Origin: Micromonospora chokoriensis
Lineage (GTDB): Bacteria; Actinomycetota; Actinomycetes; Mycobacteriales; Micromonosporaceae
DNA length: 64,000 nucleotides
Assembly: GCF_900091505.1 (NCBI RefSeq)
Contig: NZ_LT607409.1
Location: forward strand, 5,580,001 to 5,644,000
Reading direction: 5' to 3'
Shown here: piece after piece, positions 17,491-27,762 of the stretch
How the letters are laid out: the number at the start of each line of letters is the position of its first letter
Position numbering within the stretch: position 1 is the first letter of the stretch
Translations under genes and position numbers: made by a program
The notes under the pieces: model-generated
Told to the model about the DNA's origin: nothing
Database searches by the model: none
What the model saw: the letters and a program-made list of their open reading frames with translations, nothing else

Positions 17491-20400
17491 CGGACCTGGT
17501 CTCCGATCCAGCGGGCCAGTTCAGTGGGGCTCAGCGCGGCGACAGGCATCCCGGCGGCAACGAGTTGCCCGGCGACGCCGGTGCTGTAGCGGGGTTGACC
17601 TCGGTCGTCGAGGCTGGCGCAGCCGAGCAGGGTCACCCCGTCGTCGGCGAGTGCCCGGACGGCGGCCAGTAGCCCGCCGATGGGATGTCCCTCCTCGAAG
17701 TCGCTGACGAGCACGACGAGACTGCGGCTGGGGGTGGTGACGAGCTGCCGGGCGTAGCGCAGGGCGGCGGCGATGTGGGTGCCGCCGCCGACGCTGATCT
17801 CCAACAGCAGACTGAGCGGGTCGGCGACCCGGTCGGTGAGATCGACGACCTCGGTGGAGAAGGTGACGAAGTGGGTTCGGAGGGTCGTCACGCCGGCGAG
17901 GACGGACGCGGTCAGCGCCGCCCAGATCGTGGACGGTTCCATCGACCCGGACACGTCGACGAGGAGGATGACCTGCCAGTCGACGCTGCGTCGACCGCGG
18001 CTGCGGAAGACGAACCGTTCGGGGCGGATCTGCGCCGCGCCGTGGGAGTCGAGGTGCGCGGTGTGCAGGTTGGCGTGCACGGTGGCGCCGAGGTCGAGGC
18101 GTCCGGCGGGTCGGCGGGTACGTCGTGGTGTGGCGAGCCCGGTCAGTGCCGGTCGGATCTGTCGGGCCAACTGCGCGGTCAGCTCGGTGACGAGCCTGGC
18201 GACGAGTGGGCGCAGTCGGTTGAGCCGCGCCTCGGGAAGCCCGCCGGCCAGCGCCAGGACGGTGTGCAGCAGTTCCACCGAGGGGCGGACGTCGTCGGGT
18301 GCGATGGTGAGCAGGGCGTCGGCACGTCCTCGTTCGGCGGCGCGGGCGAGCACCTCGTCGCGTACCGCGGCGCCGAACAGCGCTTCGAGGTCGTCGGCCC
18401 AATCCCGCACCTGCGGGTATGCGGGTTGTCTGCCACCGCCGGGTCCGGCGGCGGTGTGGGAGCCTTCTCCCCTACCACTGCCGTACAGCTCGTCGAGTGC
18501 GGTGGCGAGTCGACGGGCGTGCGGTGGCAGGTCGTCGGGGCGGCGGCCGAGCAGCAGCCGCCAGCGCTGCGCGGCGGGCAGCGTGTGCGCTCGGTGAGCC
18601 GGGCGGGGCTGCGCCGGCGACGGTGGTGGAGCCGATTCCTCGGCGGTGTGGTCGTCCGTGCCCGGTGGCAGCCCGAGGGCGGTCAGGGCCTGCCGTCCCG
18701 ACTGGTCGACGGCGAGCCAGTCCGCGAGCAGGCCGGGTGCGACGCTCACGGACGGGTCGAGGTCACCGATGCGATGCCGGACGGTGTCCAGAACACGGTC
18801 CCGGTCGGCGGGGCTCAACACCTCGAAGCCACCGCGCAGCGCCGGCAGCCGGCGGATGAAGTGCTCGTCGTCCCAGCCGTCGATGGTCTCCAGCAGCGGA
18901 GTCAGCGTGTCCCCACCGGCTTCGAGCAGGGCGCCGGCGAGACTGAGCGCTCCGCGGAGTCGGTCGGTGCATTCGGCGGCCGGCATCTCGGTCCAGGACG
19001 CCAGGACCACGCCGAACGCGTGGGGGGCGGCGATGCCGAGCAGCACCTGGACGGCGTGGGCTGCCCCCCGCATCAGGGGTGATCCGTCGCGGGCGAGGCG
19101 GCTGACGGCGTGGCCGAGGCGCAGCAGGTGGCCGCTGTCGTCGGCGTTGCGGACAAGGTCGAGCAGCGCGCGGGCGTCCCCGGGGTCGGTGGATCCGGCC
19201 AGCCCGTCGATGGCGCGGACTGCCGCGGCGTGCAGGTGTGTCAGGTGCTCGTCGAGGCCGGCTGGTGGTGACGGGGTGGCGGGGATGTGCCCCCGGCGCA
19301 GCCGCTGGAGCAGTTGGGTGGCGGCGGCGAGGTCGGCGAGGGTGGCGGTGCCGGTCACGGCGGTGTGCAGGTCGGCAAGGCGGACGTCGACGGCGTCGGG
19401 TAGTCCGCACGCGGCGGCGCGGGTGAGCCCGGCGACAGCTTGTGCGGCGGTGGGGCCGCCGTCGGTCACCTCTCGGCGGCGCCGGGTGTTCAGCATGCCG
19501 GCGGCGGCCTGGGCGAGGGTGACACCGTGCGGGCTGGCGGCGGCGAGTCCGGCGTCGGTGCCGGGCTGCCAGTGCAGCCGCCAGCGGGTGGTGAGGGTGT
19601 CGGCGGTGGTGGTCTCGACCGGCTCGGCGTAGGGCACCTGGCAGGCGTGCAGTCGCTGCAGGGTGGCCTCTCGTCGCCGGTCGAGTGGGGTACGCAGGGG
19701 ATCAAGCCGAACGGTGCGGGGCGGGTCACCGGGGCCGGGCAGGCGCAGTTGCTGTAGCAGGGCCGTGGTGGCGGGAGTCAGCCCGCAGACGGGTGTGTCC
19801 GGGCAGGGGTGACCGCGGCGCTGTCCGATCAGAGTGTGCTGCATGGCGACGGCGACTGCTCGGCCCCGGCCGGCCGGTTCGCCCTGGGCGAGGACGGTCT
19901 GCAACGCTTCGACGAGTTCACCGCGTCCGGCGGCGGGCAGGTTCCGCAGTCGGGCCAGGTCGTGGGCGAGCCGGGTGATCTCGGCGGCCTCCGCCGGGCC
20001 CGTGGGGTGTCCCTGGTCCCGCAGGTGCCGGGTGATCTCGACGGCGAAACCGCGTAGGTGGGTGGCCAGCGCGCTGGGATCGGCGTGCGCCTCGTGGACA
20101 GCCTGTTGCCATCGAGGGTCGCGGATCCCGGCGGGATAGCCGGACCGCGCGTCGAGCAGGTCGAACGAGTACGGCACCAGAGAGACGACCGGGGTACGTC
20201 GTTGTGCCTGGGCCTCAGGTGTCGGTGGCGTGGTGGATGCCGGGTGTCCCGGTGTGGTCAGCGCGGGGGCGTGGAAGGCGCCGACGACGACGGCGAGCCG
20301 GCCGGGGGTCTCCGCGATCTGCTGCCGCATCCACGCCTCGCGCCGCTGGTCGAGGGCGCCGATGCCGTTGGCGGCATCGGTGCGGAGCGCCCAGCCGACG

Positions 20401-20942
20401 GCCAGCGCCGACCGGCGTACCGCCTCCGGCGGCGAGCCGGGGGCCGCCGCCTCGACCCAGCGGTCCCACAGGTCGTCTCCGGTCCGACCGGTCAGGGTGG
20501 CCCGCACGCTGTCGGCGTAGCCCTTCACCTGCGATCCGACGGCTGCCGGACGTTCCTGCCATGTCGGGTCGCTCAGCGGAAGATCGCAGCAGCGGGCCGG
20601 CACGCCTCGCCGATGCGCCCACCGCAGCGCGGCGAGCTCCGGGGAGAAGTCGGCGAACGGGTAGAAGGCGAGCGGTCCGCCCTCGTCACCGCTGGCGGCG
20701 GCCAGGGCCACCGGCGCCCGGGTGTCGGGGTGCGCCAACCAGGTCAGCCACGGCTGCATGTCGGCGGGCAGCTCGACCAGCACCGCGTCCGGGGCCGCCG
20801 CGTCCAGCAGGGCGGGGATCGCCGCGGCGAGCACCGGCGAGTGATGCCGCACGCCGATCAGGGTGACGCGGCCGGTGTCGCTCAGACGTGCGACGGCGGC
20901 GCGCGGGTCGTCAGCGGTGCTGTCGTCAGTCACGCAGGACAT
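17487..20942 (-). CDS. DUF5682-vWA fusion protein (YehM-YehP-like)
   Basis: About 1151 residues. The N-terminal part begins RVTLIGVRHHSPVLAAAIPAL and continues ADMQPWLTWLAHPDTRAPVA, typical of DUF5682. The C-terminal 165 residues are a von Willebrand factor A domain with the MIDAS motif DVSGSM (Asp near 996), the Thr in GGGTH and the Asp in VLVSDFEEGH. vWA partners of MoxR ATPases act as metal-dependent adaptors. The start at ATG 20942 has GGGA 8 nt upstream; a GTG at 20933 is an alternative. Both overlap the MoxR stop. In E. coli the equivalent domains are separate proteins; here they are fused. Confidence 0.82.
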   Translation of the reverse strand: MSCVTDDSTADDPRAAVARLSDTGRVTLIGVRHHSPVLAAAIPALLDAAAPDAVLVELPADMQPWLTWLAHPDTRAPVALAAASGDEGGPLAFYPFADFSPELAALRWAHRRGVPARCCDLPLSDPTWQERPAAVGSQVKGYADSVRATLTGRTGDDLWDRWVEAAAPGSPPEAVRRSALAVGWALRTDAANGIGALDQRREAWMRQQIAETPGRLAVVVGAFHAPALTTPGHPASTTPPTPEAQAQRRTPVVSLVPYSFDLLDARSGYPAGIRDPRWQQAVHEAHADPSALATHLRGFAVEITRHLRDQGHPTGPAEAAEITRLAHDLARLRNLPAAGRGELVEALQTVLAQGEPAGRGRAVAVAMQHTLIGQRRGHPCPDTPVCGLTPATTALLQQLRLPGPGDPPRTVRLDPLRTPLDRRREATLQRLHACQVPYAEPVETTTADTLTTRWRLHWQPGTDAGLAAASPHGVTLAQAAAGMLNTRRRREVTDGGPTAAQAVAGLTRAAACGLPDAVDVRLADLHTAVTGTATLADLAAATQLLQRLRRGHIPATPSPPAGLDEHLTHLHAAAVRAIDGLAGSTDPGDARALLDLVRNADDSGHLLRLGHAVSRLARDGSPLMRGAAHAVQVLLGIAAPHAFGVVLASWTEMPAAECTDRLRGALSLAGALLEAGGDTLTPLLETIDGWDDEHFIRRLPALRGGFEVLSPADRDRVLDTVRHRIGDLDPSVSVAPGLLADWLAVDQSGRQALTALGLPPGTDDHTAEESAPPPSPAQPRPAHRAHTLPAAQRWRLLLGRRPDDLPPHARRLATALDELYGSGRGEGSHTAAGPGGGRQPAYPQVRDWADDLEALFGAAVRDEVLARAAERGRADALLTIAPDDVRPSVELLHTVLALAGGLPEARLNRLRPLVARLVTELTAQLARQIRPALTGLATPRRTRRPAGRLDLGATVHANLHTAHLDSHGAAQIRPERFVFRSRGRRSVDWQVILLVDVSGSMEPSTIWAALTASVLAGVTTLRTHFVTFSTEVVDLTDRVADPLSLLLEISVGGGTHIAAALRYARQLVTTPSRSLVVLVSDFEEGHPIGGLLAAVRALADDGVTLLGCASLDDRGQPRYSTGVAGQLVAAGMPVAALSPTELARWIGDQVR

Positions 20943-22041
20943 CGCGCTGTTCCCACAGCTGCCGCCACATCCGGCCGCCGGCCTCGGCGCGGCGGCGCAG
21001 GGCGCCGTCCCAGTACGCCAGCAGCCGCGCATGGTCGGCCGGGTCGTCCTTGCGGACGACACCCACCAGGTGCCCGGGCAGCAGCGACAACGGGTCCGGG
21101 CCGGGAAGGTACGCGGTGGACAGGCCGATCGACGCGGCGACGGCGACCGCCTCGGCGGTGCTCATGACCGAGGACGGACGTTCCACCTCCCAACCCTCGA
21201 CGGTGCTGCCGGTGCGCAGGTCACGGAAGGCGGTCACCAGGGTCTCCAGCACCGCCTCGTCCACCGCGTACGCGGCGCCGACCCGTTCCACGGCGGCGCG
21301 GGCCTGCCGGGTGACGAGGGCGACCTCGGCGTCGAAGTCGGCGATCGGAGGCACCACCTCGAAGTTGAACCGCCGTTTCAACGCCGCGGACATCTCGGAC
21401 ACGCCCCGGTCCCGCAGGTTGGCCGTGGCGATGACGCAGAAGCCAGGAGCCGCGTAGGCGACGCTGTCGTCGGGGAGTTCGGGCAGGACCAACCGACGGT
21501 CGGACAGGATCGACACCAGCGCGTCCTGCACCTCGGGCAGGCAGCGGGTGATCTCCTCGACCCGGGCGACGGCGCCGGAGGTCATCGCGGTGAGCACCGG
21601 TGAGGGCACCAATGCCTCCCGGGACGGCCCCTTGGCCAGCAGGAGCGCGTAGTTCCAGCCGTAGCGCAGCTGTTCCTCGGTCGTCCCGGCCGTACCCTGC
21701 ACGGCCAGGGCGCTGGTGCCGCACACGGCGGCGGCGAGCAGCTCGGACAGCATCGACTTGGCGGTGCCCGGTTCGCCGACGAGCAGCAGGCCCCGTTCTC
21801 CGGCGAGGGTCACCACACACCGCTCGACCAGGGCCCGCTCCCCCACGAACTTCGCCGCGAAGGTGACCTGACGACCGTCGGGGCCCTGCACGGGGCGGCC
21901 GGCGGAGCCGGCGATGAACGTGACCACCGCCTGGGGGGTCAGCGTCCAGCCGGGCGGGCGGGGACCACGGTCGGCGGCCGCCAGGAACGCCAGCTCGTCG
22001 GCGTACCGGTGCTCCGGCGGGTCGATCTGTCGGGTGTTCAC
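20926..22041 (-). CDS. MoxR family AAA+ ATPase (YehL-like)
   Basis: 371 residues from the GTG at 22041, set by AGGAGAAG just upstream and a GTGA overlap with the previous stop. Walker A is GEPGTAKS at about 89-96, the Walker B region is AVARVEEITRCLPEVQDAL, and sensor 1 is VIATANLRDRG. MoxR ATPases pair with vWA proteins to remodel or assemble other proteins in the cytoplasm. The vWA partner is the next gene, with an overlap of 17 bp. No unusual residues were seen. Confidence 0.88.
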   Translation of the reverse strand: MNTRQIDPPEHRYADELAFLAAADRGPRPPGWTLTPQAVVTFIAGSAGRPVQGPDGRQVTFAAKFVGERALVERCVVTLAGERGLLLVGEPGTAKSMLSELLAAAVCGTSALAVQGTAGTTEEQLRYGWNYALLLAKGPSREALVPSPVLTAMTSGAVARVEEITRCLPEVQDALVSILSDRRLVLPELPDDSVAYAAPGFCVIATANLRDRGVSEMSAALKRRFNFEVVPPIADFDAEVALVTRQARAAVERVGAAYAVDEAVLETLVTAFRDLRTGSTVEGWEVERPSSVMSTAEAVAVAASIGLSTAYLPGPDPLSLLPGHLVGVVRKDDPADHARLLAYWDGALRRRAEAGGRMWRQLWEQRDVLRD

Positions 22042-25000
22042 GCCTTCTCCTGCAGGTCGAGGTAGCGAGGTTTGTCGCCGGCGCTCACGCGATCCCACAC
22101 CGCGCGGAACAGCTCCGGCATCGTGCGGTTGACGAGCGTCAACCCGTTGAGGAACAGGTACAGCGGCTGCTTCCAGGTCTCCATGGGTGGGGTGGGGTTC
22201 TTCGCCGCGAGCCAGCCGCCGGGCAGGAAGACTCCGCGACCGGCCCGTTCCCGCTTGCCTGCCACCACCAGCCCGGAGTCGAGCAGAGCCGCCTGGGCGT
22301 GTTTGAGGGTGGCGGGCTTCCACGCGTTCCAGGTCCGCACGTTGACATCCGTGGGGTTCGGCAGGGCGAGCAGCTGCAGGTAGTAGCCGGCCGAGTCCCG
22401 GTCGAGGCCGGTGTGAGCTGCGACGGTGTCGACCAGGTCGGGTGCGCTGACCCGGGGGTCGCGATGGTCGCCGCTGGCTCCGTCCGGTGTGGCCAGTGTG
22501 GCGGCGATGTCCGGGGAGAGCACCAGCCGCAGCGTGTCCGTGACCGGGCCGAAGATGAAGCTGATCGCCGGGTCCTGCGGTCCGCTGAGCCGGGCCGGGG
22601 CGAGGTGGTGCACGACCACGTTCCCGACGGCGGCTCCGGTCACCAGCGCCGGTCCGACCTGGGGTGGCTCGTCCGCATCGTGTCGCCCGGCGCCGATCAG
22701 CAGCCGCGGGTTGCGCAGCCGCTGCCGCAGCAACTCCAACGCCCGGGGCAGAGCATCGCGCATCGGGTCACCCCACGGCAGCTGGTACGCCAGCCACAGC
22801 AGCGCCACCGTGCACCCGTACAGGTGGTTGCCGTCGAACGGGGTACCGCTCGTGGCGGTGGTCTCCAGTCGGCCCCAGTCGCCGGGCTGGCTCTCCCCGT
22901 CGGTGGTCAGCCAGCTTCCGGGTGCCGGATCGGCGATCGTCTGCAGGATGTCGGCCGCTCGGTTCGTGGGCAGGACGCGGGTGGCGTCGGCGAGCAGTTG
23001 CTCGCCGATGACGACGCGGGCGCCACGCAGTGCCAACCAGGCCGTGGCGAGACGGTCGACGTCCGGGCCGGTGCGCCACAGATCGGCGGGGTCCTGCGGC
23101 ATCGCCGCGTCCACCAACGCGATGCGGTGCCCGTACGACAGCGACTTCAACGCGTCGCGGGCGGTGCGCGCCTGGGTGCTGTTAACCCCGAGGATGCGCC
23201 GCTGGTCGGGGGTGAGGAAGTTCGCCTGCCAGTCATCGATGCCGGGAAGACCAGCCAGCAGCAGGGCGGCCTCGGCCCGCGTCATGCCCGTGCGCCGCAC
23301 CAGGTCGTCGACGCATTCCGCGCGCCACGGGGCCGGGCCCTGCTCGGCGAGCAGCCGGCAGAACGCCCTGATGCGATCGGCGCCCCGCCAGCCGGCCGCG
23401 ACGGTCTCCGCCTCGACGGTGGCGCCGGGCGGCGGGGTGAACCGCCCGTCCGCGGCCCACTGAACGGCCGTACGCCGAAACTGCCTGCCTCGCCCGGCGT
23501 ACCAGATGGGGCTGTTCTCTGGCAGTAGCACCGTGACCTGGGCTCCGTCGCGCTGCACGACCCGGTGGTTCTCCGGGGGTGCCTCGTCCCACGCCGCGGT
23601 GAGCACCCGCACCGCCTGTGCCGGGTCGGCCAGAACGGTACCGGCCAGGGTGGACAACACCTGGGCCAGTGCGGAGCGCTCCTGCTCACCGGTGGCCGGC
23701 GCGGCGGCGCGGAGGGCCAGGGCACCGAGCCCGCCGAGCGCGTCCACCCAGGTCGGGGTGGCCTGCGGTACGTCCTCGACCGTTGCGGCCGCGAGGACAT
23801 CGGCGACCGCGGTGATCTGGCGGAGGATCTCCCGCCGCGTCTGGGCACGGCCGCTGTAGTAGGTGAACCGTTCCGCCGGCAACAGCCCGGACCAGGCGGT
23901 GCGCAGCAGGTCGTCGGCGACGGCGTCGGCAGTGCCTTCGTCGACCGGCTCGGTCGCCACCAGCTGCGGCACCCCTTCCAATCGCCGACGCAGCCGTACC
24001 GCGCGCACCACCTTGTCCGCCACGGCGGTGCGCAGCACCGGGTCGGTCACCTCCGTCAGCACCTCGGTGACGAGGGCCAGCGCCACCGCGTTGATCTCGG
24101 TGGACGTCGTGACGGTGTCGTCGACCGCCATCAGCCGGGCCGCGTCGGCGGCGTCGAGCCGCCGCAGCCGGGCCGAGCCCGGCACGTCGCGCGGGGCCAG
24201 TGCGTGCCACCAGGCCAGCGGCGGAACGTGCCGGGATGGTCGGCACCGGTCCACCGGTTCTCGGCCGTCGGCGCTCCACACGGTCAGCTCCAACTCGGCC
24301 CGGTGATGGGGCCGCCCGGTCACCGGTAGCACGACGTCGCTGCCCGGTAGCCGGAGACCGGCAACCAGCGCGTCGCTGTGGAACGGGTGGCGGCTGGCCC
24401 GGACCGCGCTCGGATGCCAGGACACCCGCCGTCCGTCGACCCCCTCCCCCACCTGCGTTCCGTCCGACAGGCGGGTCACCCGCCAACCGACCAGCCCGTC
24501 GCGCCAGCCCAGTGGCGACGAGGCGAACTGTGCCGGTGCCGGCCGCAACTCGCACAGGTCAGCGAGAAGGGTCGCACCCGGGGGCAGGTCGGCGGCGAAG
24601 AACGCGGGCAGGCTGTACCGGCCGCCCTCGCCCGTCGCCGGGTCGTACTCCCGCCAGCGCCGCTCCCTGTCCATCGGGTCGGTGGGCTGTTCGCACCGCC
24701 AGAACGAGACGCCGTCACCAGCGACCGGATACGTCGCGGCCGGACTGCGGGTGTCCCCGGCGTGCCAGGGCCGACTGCCGGTGGTCGTCGCGCCATCGGG
24801 TAACGGCAACGGGATCGACCGGCGGCCCCACAGGGCGTGGGCGGTCGACTCGCCGGGCTCGATCAGCTCCTCCGGGTCGGCCGACCAGTAGCCGGCGGAC
24901 CGGCCGCCGGTGCTGTGCCAGGTGACGAGGAGCTGCCCGTTGACCAGGCGGCAGCTGGTCTCGGCGTGGGGGTAGCGCGCGTGCGGGCTGTCCGAGGGCG

Positions 25001-26774
25001 GGTACCGGAAGATGTGTTCACTGGTCGGAACGTCGTCGTCGACGTCGACGACGTGTGCCGTCCGGTTGTCGTGCACCACCAACTGCGGCCAAGCGTCGCC
25101 GAAGCGTCGACCGAGCTTGTCCTCGGCCACCTGCTCATATGCCGGCCAGGACAGCTCCGCCACCAGACCGGCCCGCAGTGACCGGGCGAGCACCCCAGGC
25201 ACGTCGACCTTCGCCAGGGCGGTGAACGCGCCCGGCGCCAAGGCCACACCGGCAGGCGACCACACGGCCGCGAGCTGGGACAGCGCCTCGTCCAAGCCGA
25301 TCACGGTGCCCTCCGACACCCGGGCCGCCCGTTCGACGAGTAGCTCCGCCAGCACCTCCCGCAGACCGGCCGCGCCCAGCGTCTCGGTGATCAACCGCGC
25401 CGGCAGTGGCCCCGATCCTTGACTGTCGTGCAGCTCCGACAGGGCGTCGGCGGTCCCCCGTGCCAGCAGCACCCGACACCTGGGGTCGGCGGCGACGGCG
25501 CGTAGGTCCCGCCGGCCGGGGCCGGCGTCGCGCACCCAGGCCGACACGGTGAACGCGGCGCTGTCGGTGTCGATCACCACCGGCACCCCACCAGCGAGGC
25601 ACACGTCGAGAACATCCAGGTCGGCCCGGTGAGCGAAGTCGTTCCACAACGTCACCGGCCGGCCCTCCGCCCGCAGCCGCGGCACCAGGTCCGCGACGAC
25701 GCGGACGAGCCGCTCACAACGACGCCGGCTGCCCCGTTCCCGCAACGCCATCAGCCGCTCCAGCCACCGCGCCGCGGACATCGTCGCCGCCCCGTCCCCC
25801 AGCAGATCGAGCGTGCCGGTGGCGTCCAGCAGTTCCAGCCAGAAGTCGGTGACATCCGTGGACCAGCCGGGCGGCTCGGGGAGAATCTCCGCCAGCCGCG
25901 CCCGCACCGCCGGGTCGCGCTTGGCCAGCCGCAGCAGGGATCTGCGATACGCCTTCCACACCGCCTCGCTCGAGCGGACCATCGCGGGGAACGCCAGTAG
26001 CTGCCGGATCACCTCCTCGGCCTGCTCCTCGACGTCCACGCCGGCCGCCTTCGCCAGCCGCCGCAGGTCCTCCGCCATCCCGGCGTACGGCGGCAACCCG
26101 CCGGCGACGCGACGAATGGCCAGGGTCCGCACCAGCTCGTACGCCTCGGTCGCCGGTCGCCGCGTCGCAACCGCGCGGGAGTACTCGGTCAGCGCCTTCG
26201 CCGTCAGCGCACCGGCGAAGGCGAACTCCAGGTGCACGTCCCGCAGCCGCTCCTCGTCCACCGGCAGCCCGTGCACCTGCTCGGCCCGGCGGGCCTCGGC
26301 GAAGCAGCCGCCGGCCATCCGCGGGTTGTCGGCGGCGCGGAACGCCCGCCCGGCCTCCTCCCAGAACGTCGGCAGGAAGTGCGGCGCCGCCGCGCCCAAC
26401 CGGTCGGCGAGCTGCTGGTAACCATCGCGGGCGTTACCCGGCTTGGAAGCGGCGCTTCGCGCGAGCCGGGCCATCTCCTTGACCATCGCCAGCGCGTGCC
26501 GGCCGTTCGCCGGATCATTGATCAACGCCCAGGCCGGAAACCCGAGCGACTGCCGCCGGGCCGTGCCCACCGGCGTCGGCTCGGCGGTACGGCTGAAGCC
26601 GAGGAACTCCATCGACAGGTCCTCGGCCTCGCCCAGGGTCGCCCCGGCGAGACGGACGACGGTGCGGCCGGTCAGCGCCGGATGGGTGTAGTGGCGCGCG
26701 GTCACCACATCACGGTCGGTCTGCGCCTCACCGTCAGGCAGGATCCCTCCCGCCTCCAACAGGGCCTCACTCAT
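22038..26774 (-). CDS. Giant DUF4132-operon protein of unknown function
   Basis: 1578 residues, soluble, no signal peptide. It starts MSEALLEAGGILPDGE and has recurring helical stretches in the first 500 residues, then a middle region with strand-rich sequence (WPQLVVHDNRTAHVVDVDDD), and ends in GLTLVNRTMPELFRAVWDRV. I recognise no catalytic motif. Its position between the DUF4132 protein and the MoxR ATPase, with 4-bp overlaps at both ends, makes it a core component of the same complex, perhaps a scaffold or client-binding subunit. It could correspond in part to the long E. coli YehI protein, but I cannot align them here. Confidence 0.72.
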   Translation of the reverse strand: MSEALLEAGGILPDGEAQTDRDVVTARHYTHPALTGRTVVRLAGATLGEAEDLSMEFLGFSRTAEPTPVGTARRQSLGFPAWALINDPANGRHALAMVKEMARLARSAASKPGNARDGYQQLADRLGAAAPHFLPTFWEEAGRAFRAADNPRMAGGCFAEARRAEQVHGLPVDEERLRDVHLEFAFAGALTAKALTEYSRAVATRRPATEAYELVRTLAIRRVAGGLPPYAGMAEDLRRLAKAAGVDVEEQAEEVIRQLLAFPAMVRSSEAVWKAYRRSLLRLAKRDPAVRARLAEILPEPPGWSTDVTDFWLELLDATGTLDLLGDGAATMSAARWLERLMALRERGSRRRCERLVRVVADLVPRLRAEGRPVTLWNDFAHRADLDVLDVCLAGGVPVVIDTDSAAFTVSAWVRDAGPGRRDLRAVAADPRCRVLLARGTADALSELHDSQGSGPLPARLITETLGAAGLREVLAELLVERAARVSEGTVIGLDEALSQLAAVWSPAGVALAPGAFTALAKVDVPGVLARSLRAGLVAELSWPAYEQVAEDKLGRRFGDAWPQLVVHDNRTAHVVDVDDDVPTSEHIFRYPPSDSPHARYPHAETSCRLVNGQLLVTWHSTGGRSAGYWSADPEELIEPGESTAHALWGRRSIPLPLPDGATTTGSRPWHAGDTRSPAATYPVAGDGVSFWRCEQPTDPMDRERRWREYDPATGEGGRYSLPAFFAADLPPGATLLADLCELRPAPAQFASSPLGWRDGLVGWRVTRLSDGTQVGEGVDGRRVSWHPSAVRASRHPFHSDALVAGLRLPGSDVVLPVTGRPHHRAELELTVWSADGREPVDRCRPSRHVPPLAWWHALAPRDVPGSARLRRLDAADAARLMAVDDTVTTSTEINAVALALVTEVLTEVTDPVLRTAVADKVVRAVRLRRRLEGVPQLVATEPVDEGTADAVADDLLRTAWSGLLPAERFTYYSGRAQTRREILRQITAVADVLAAATVEDVPQATPTWVDALGGLGALALRAAAPATGEQERSALAQVLSTLAGTVLADPAQAVRVLTAAWDEAPPENHRVVQRDGAQVTVLLPENSPIWYAGRGRQFRRTAVQWAADGRFTPPPGATVEAETVAAGWRGADRIRAFCRLLAEQGPAPWRAECVDDLVRRTGMTRAEAALLLAGLPGIDDWQANFLTPDQRRILGVNSTQARTARDALKSLSYGHRIALVDAAMPQDPADLWRTGPDVDRLATAWLALRGARVVIGEQLLADATRVLPTNRAADILQTIADPAPGSWLTTDGESQPGDWGRLETTATSGTPFDGNHLYGCTVALLWLAYQLPWGDPMRDALPRALELLRQRLRNPRLLIGAGRHDADEPPQVGPALVTGAAVGNVVVHHLAPARLSGPQDPAISFIFGPVTDTLRLVLSPDIAATLATPDGASGDHRDPRVSAPDLVDTVAAHTGLDRDSAGYYLQLLALPNPTDVNVRTWNAWKPATLKHAQAALLDSGLVVAGKRERAGRGVFLPGGWLAAKNPTPPMETWKQPLYLFLNGLTLVNRTMPELFRAVWDRVSAGDKPRYLDLQEKA

Positions 26775-27646
26775 GCCCGCTCACCGTCCTCGTCGACAAC
26801 CCGGCCGGCGTGAAGATTCGCCGCCATCCGCATTCCTTCCGACCACGCCACCGGCCCCACCGCCGCCAACCCGACCGCCTCGCCATCCGGACCGGTGAAA
26901 TAGAGCGGGCCGGTCTCGGTCTCGTACAACGGGTCGCCCTCGCCGATCCACACCGACGCGACCATCGGGACGCCGTCCTCCCACACCCGCACCGACGCGG
27001 CGCCGCCCTGCACGCGGTAGCCCGCCGACGTCGCCCGCGCCTGCACGTGGCGCAACTCCTTGTAGCGGCCCCCGGCATACCGGGCCAGGTCGCGCCGCCG
27101 ATCGTCGAGTGACTCCGGCAGCGCCCACACCTCACGGAACAACTGCAACGTCTCCTGCCGCACCCCAAGATCCGCGGCGAACTCCCGCAGATCTGACAGA
27201 TCAGGCAGACGAACCGGGTGCGGCAGAACTACCTGCACGGCGGTGAGCCGTCCGCTCTCGCCGTCCAGGTCCACCACACCCAGACCCTTCTCGGGGTCCG
27301 CGTCACGCAGCAGGCCCGCGCGGTCGGTGTCCCATCGCCCCGCACCGTCGACCGGCACGACGACCAGATCACGCAGCGACGTACGCCATGCCTCGTCTGC
27401 CCACACCTCGCAGATCACCGTGGTCGGCACGGGCAGCGACCGCACCATCCACTGCTCGACCTCGCGTCGGCAGGAGATCTCGTGCCGCTTCAACCACTGG
27501 GAGAGCTGCCGCAAGCCGACCACCACGTCGGTGTCACGCAACGCCTTCGGCAGGCTCTTGAGCAGCCTGCCCTGGCGGTTACGCGCGATCACCTTCCCTC
27601 GTTCCAGGCCTACTTCATAGTCGACACCGACTGCCAGCCAGCCCAT
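26771..27646 (-). CDS. DUF4132 domain protein (YehI C-terminus-like)
   Basis: 291 residues. Start ATG 27646 is chosen because GGGAGGAG lies 7 nt upstream and the product opens MGWLAVGVDYEVGLERG. Features of DUF4132 are visible: GKVIARNRQGRLLKSLPKAL near residue 16, the RDTDVVVGLRQLSQWLKRHE helix, then a C-terminal PLYFTGPDGEAVGLAAVGPV stretch. In E. coli a DUF4132 protein (YehI/MolR) heads the same type of cluster. It is short for the family, whose members can exceed 1000 residues; the remainder may reside in the giant neighbour. First gene of the overlapping five. Confidence 0.65.
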   Translation of the reverse strand: MGWLAVGVDYEVGLERGKVIARNRQGRLLKSLPKALRDTDVVVGLRQLSQWLKRHEISCRREVEQWMVRSLPVPTTVICEVWADEAWRTSLRDLVVVPVDGAGRWDTDRAGLLRDADPEKGLGVVDLDGESGRLTAVQVVLPHPVRLPDLSDLREFAADLGVRQETLQLFREVWALPESLDDRRRDLARYAGGRYKELRHVQARATSAGYRVQGGAASVRVWEDGVPMVASVWIGEGDPLYETETGPLYFTGPDGEAVGLAAVGPVAWSEGMRMAANLHAGRVVDEDGERA

Positions 27647-27762
27647 GTTGATCTCCTCCCGCCGAGCAGTGAGCGGGATTGTGCCACCCGGGACCGACAC
27701 TCGAGATCACCGTCCGATGAGAGCTCGCACCGGCAAGCAGGGCTCTCCACAGAGCGGCACGG

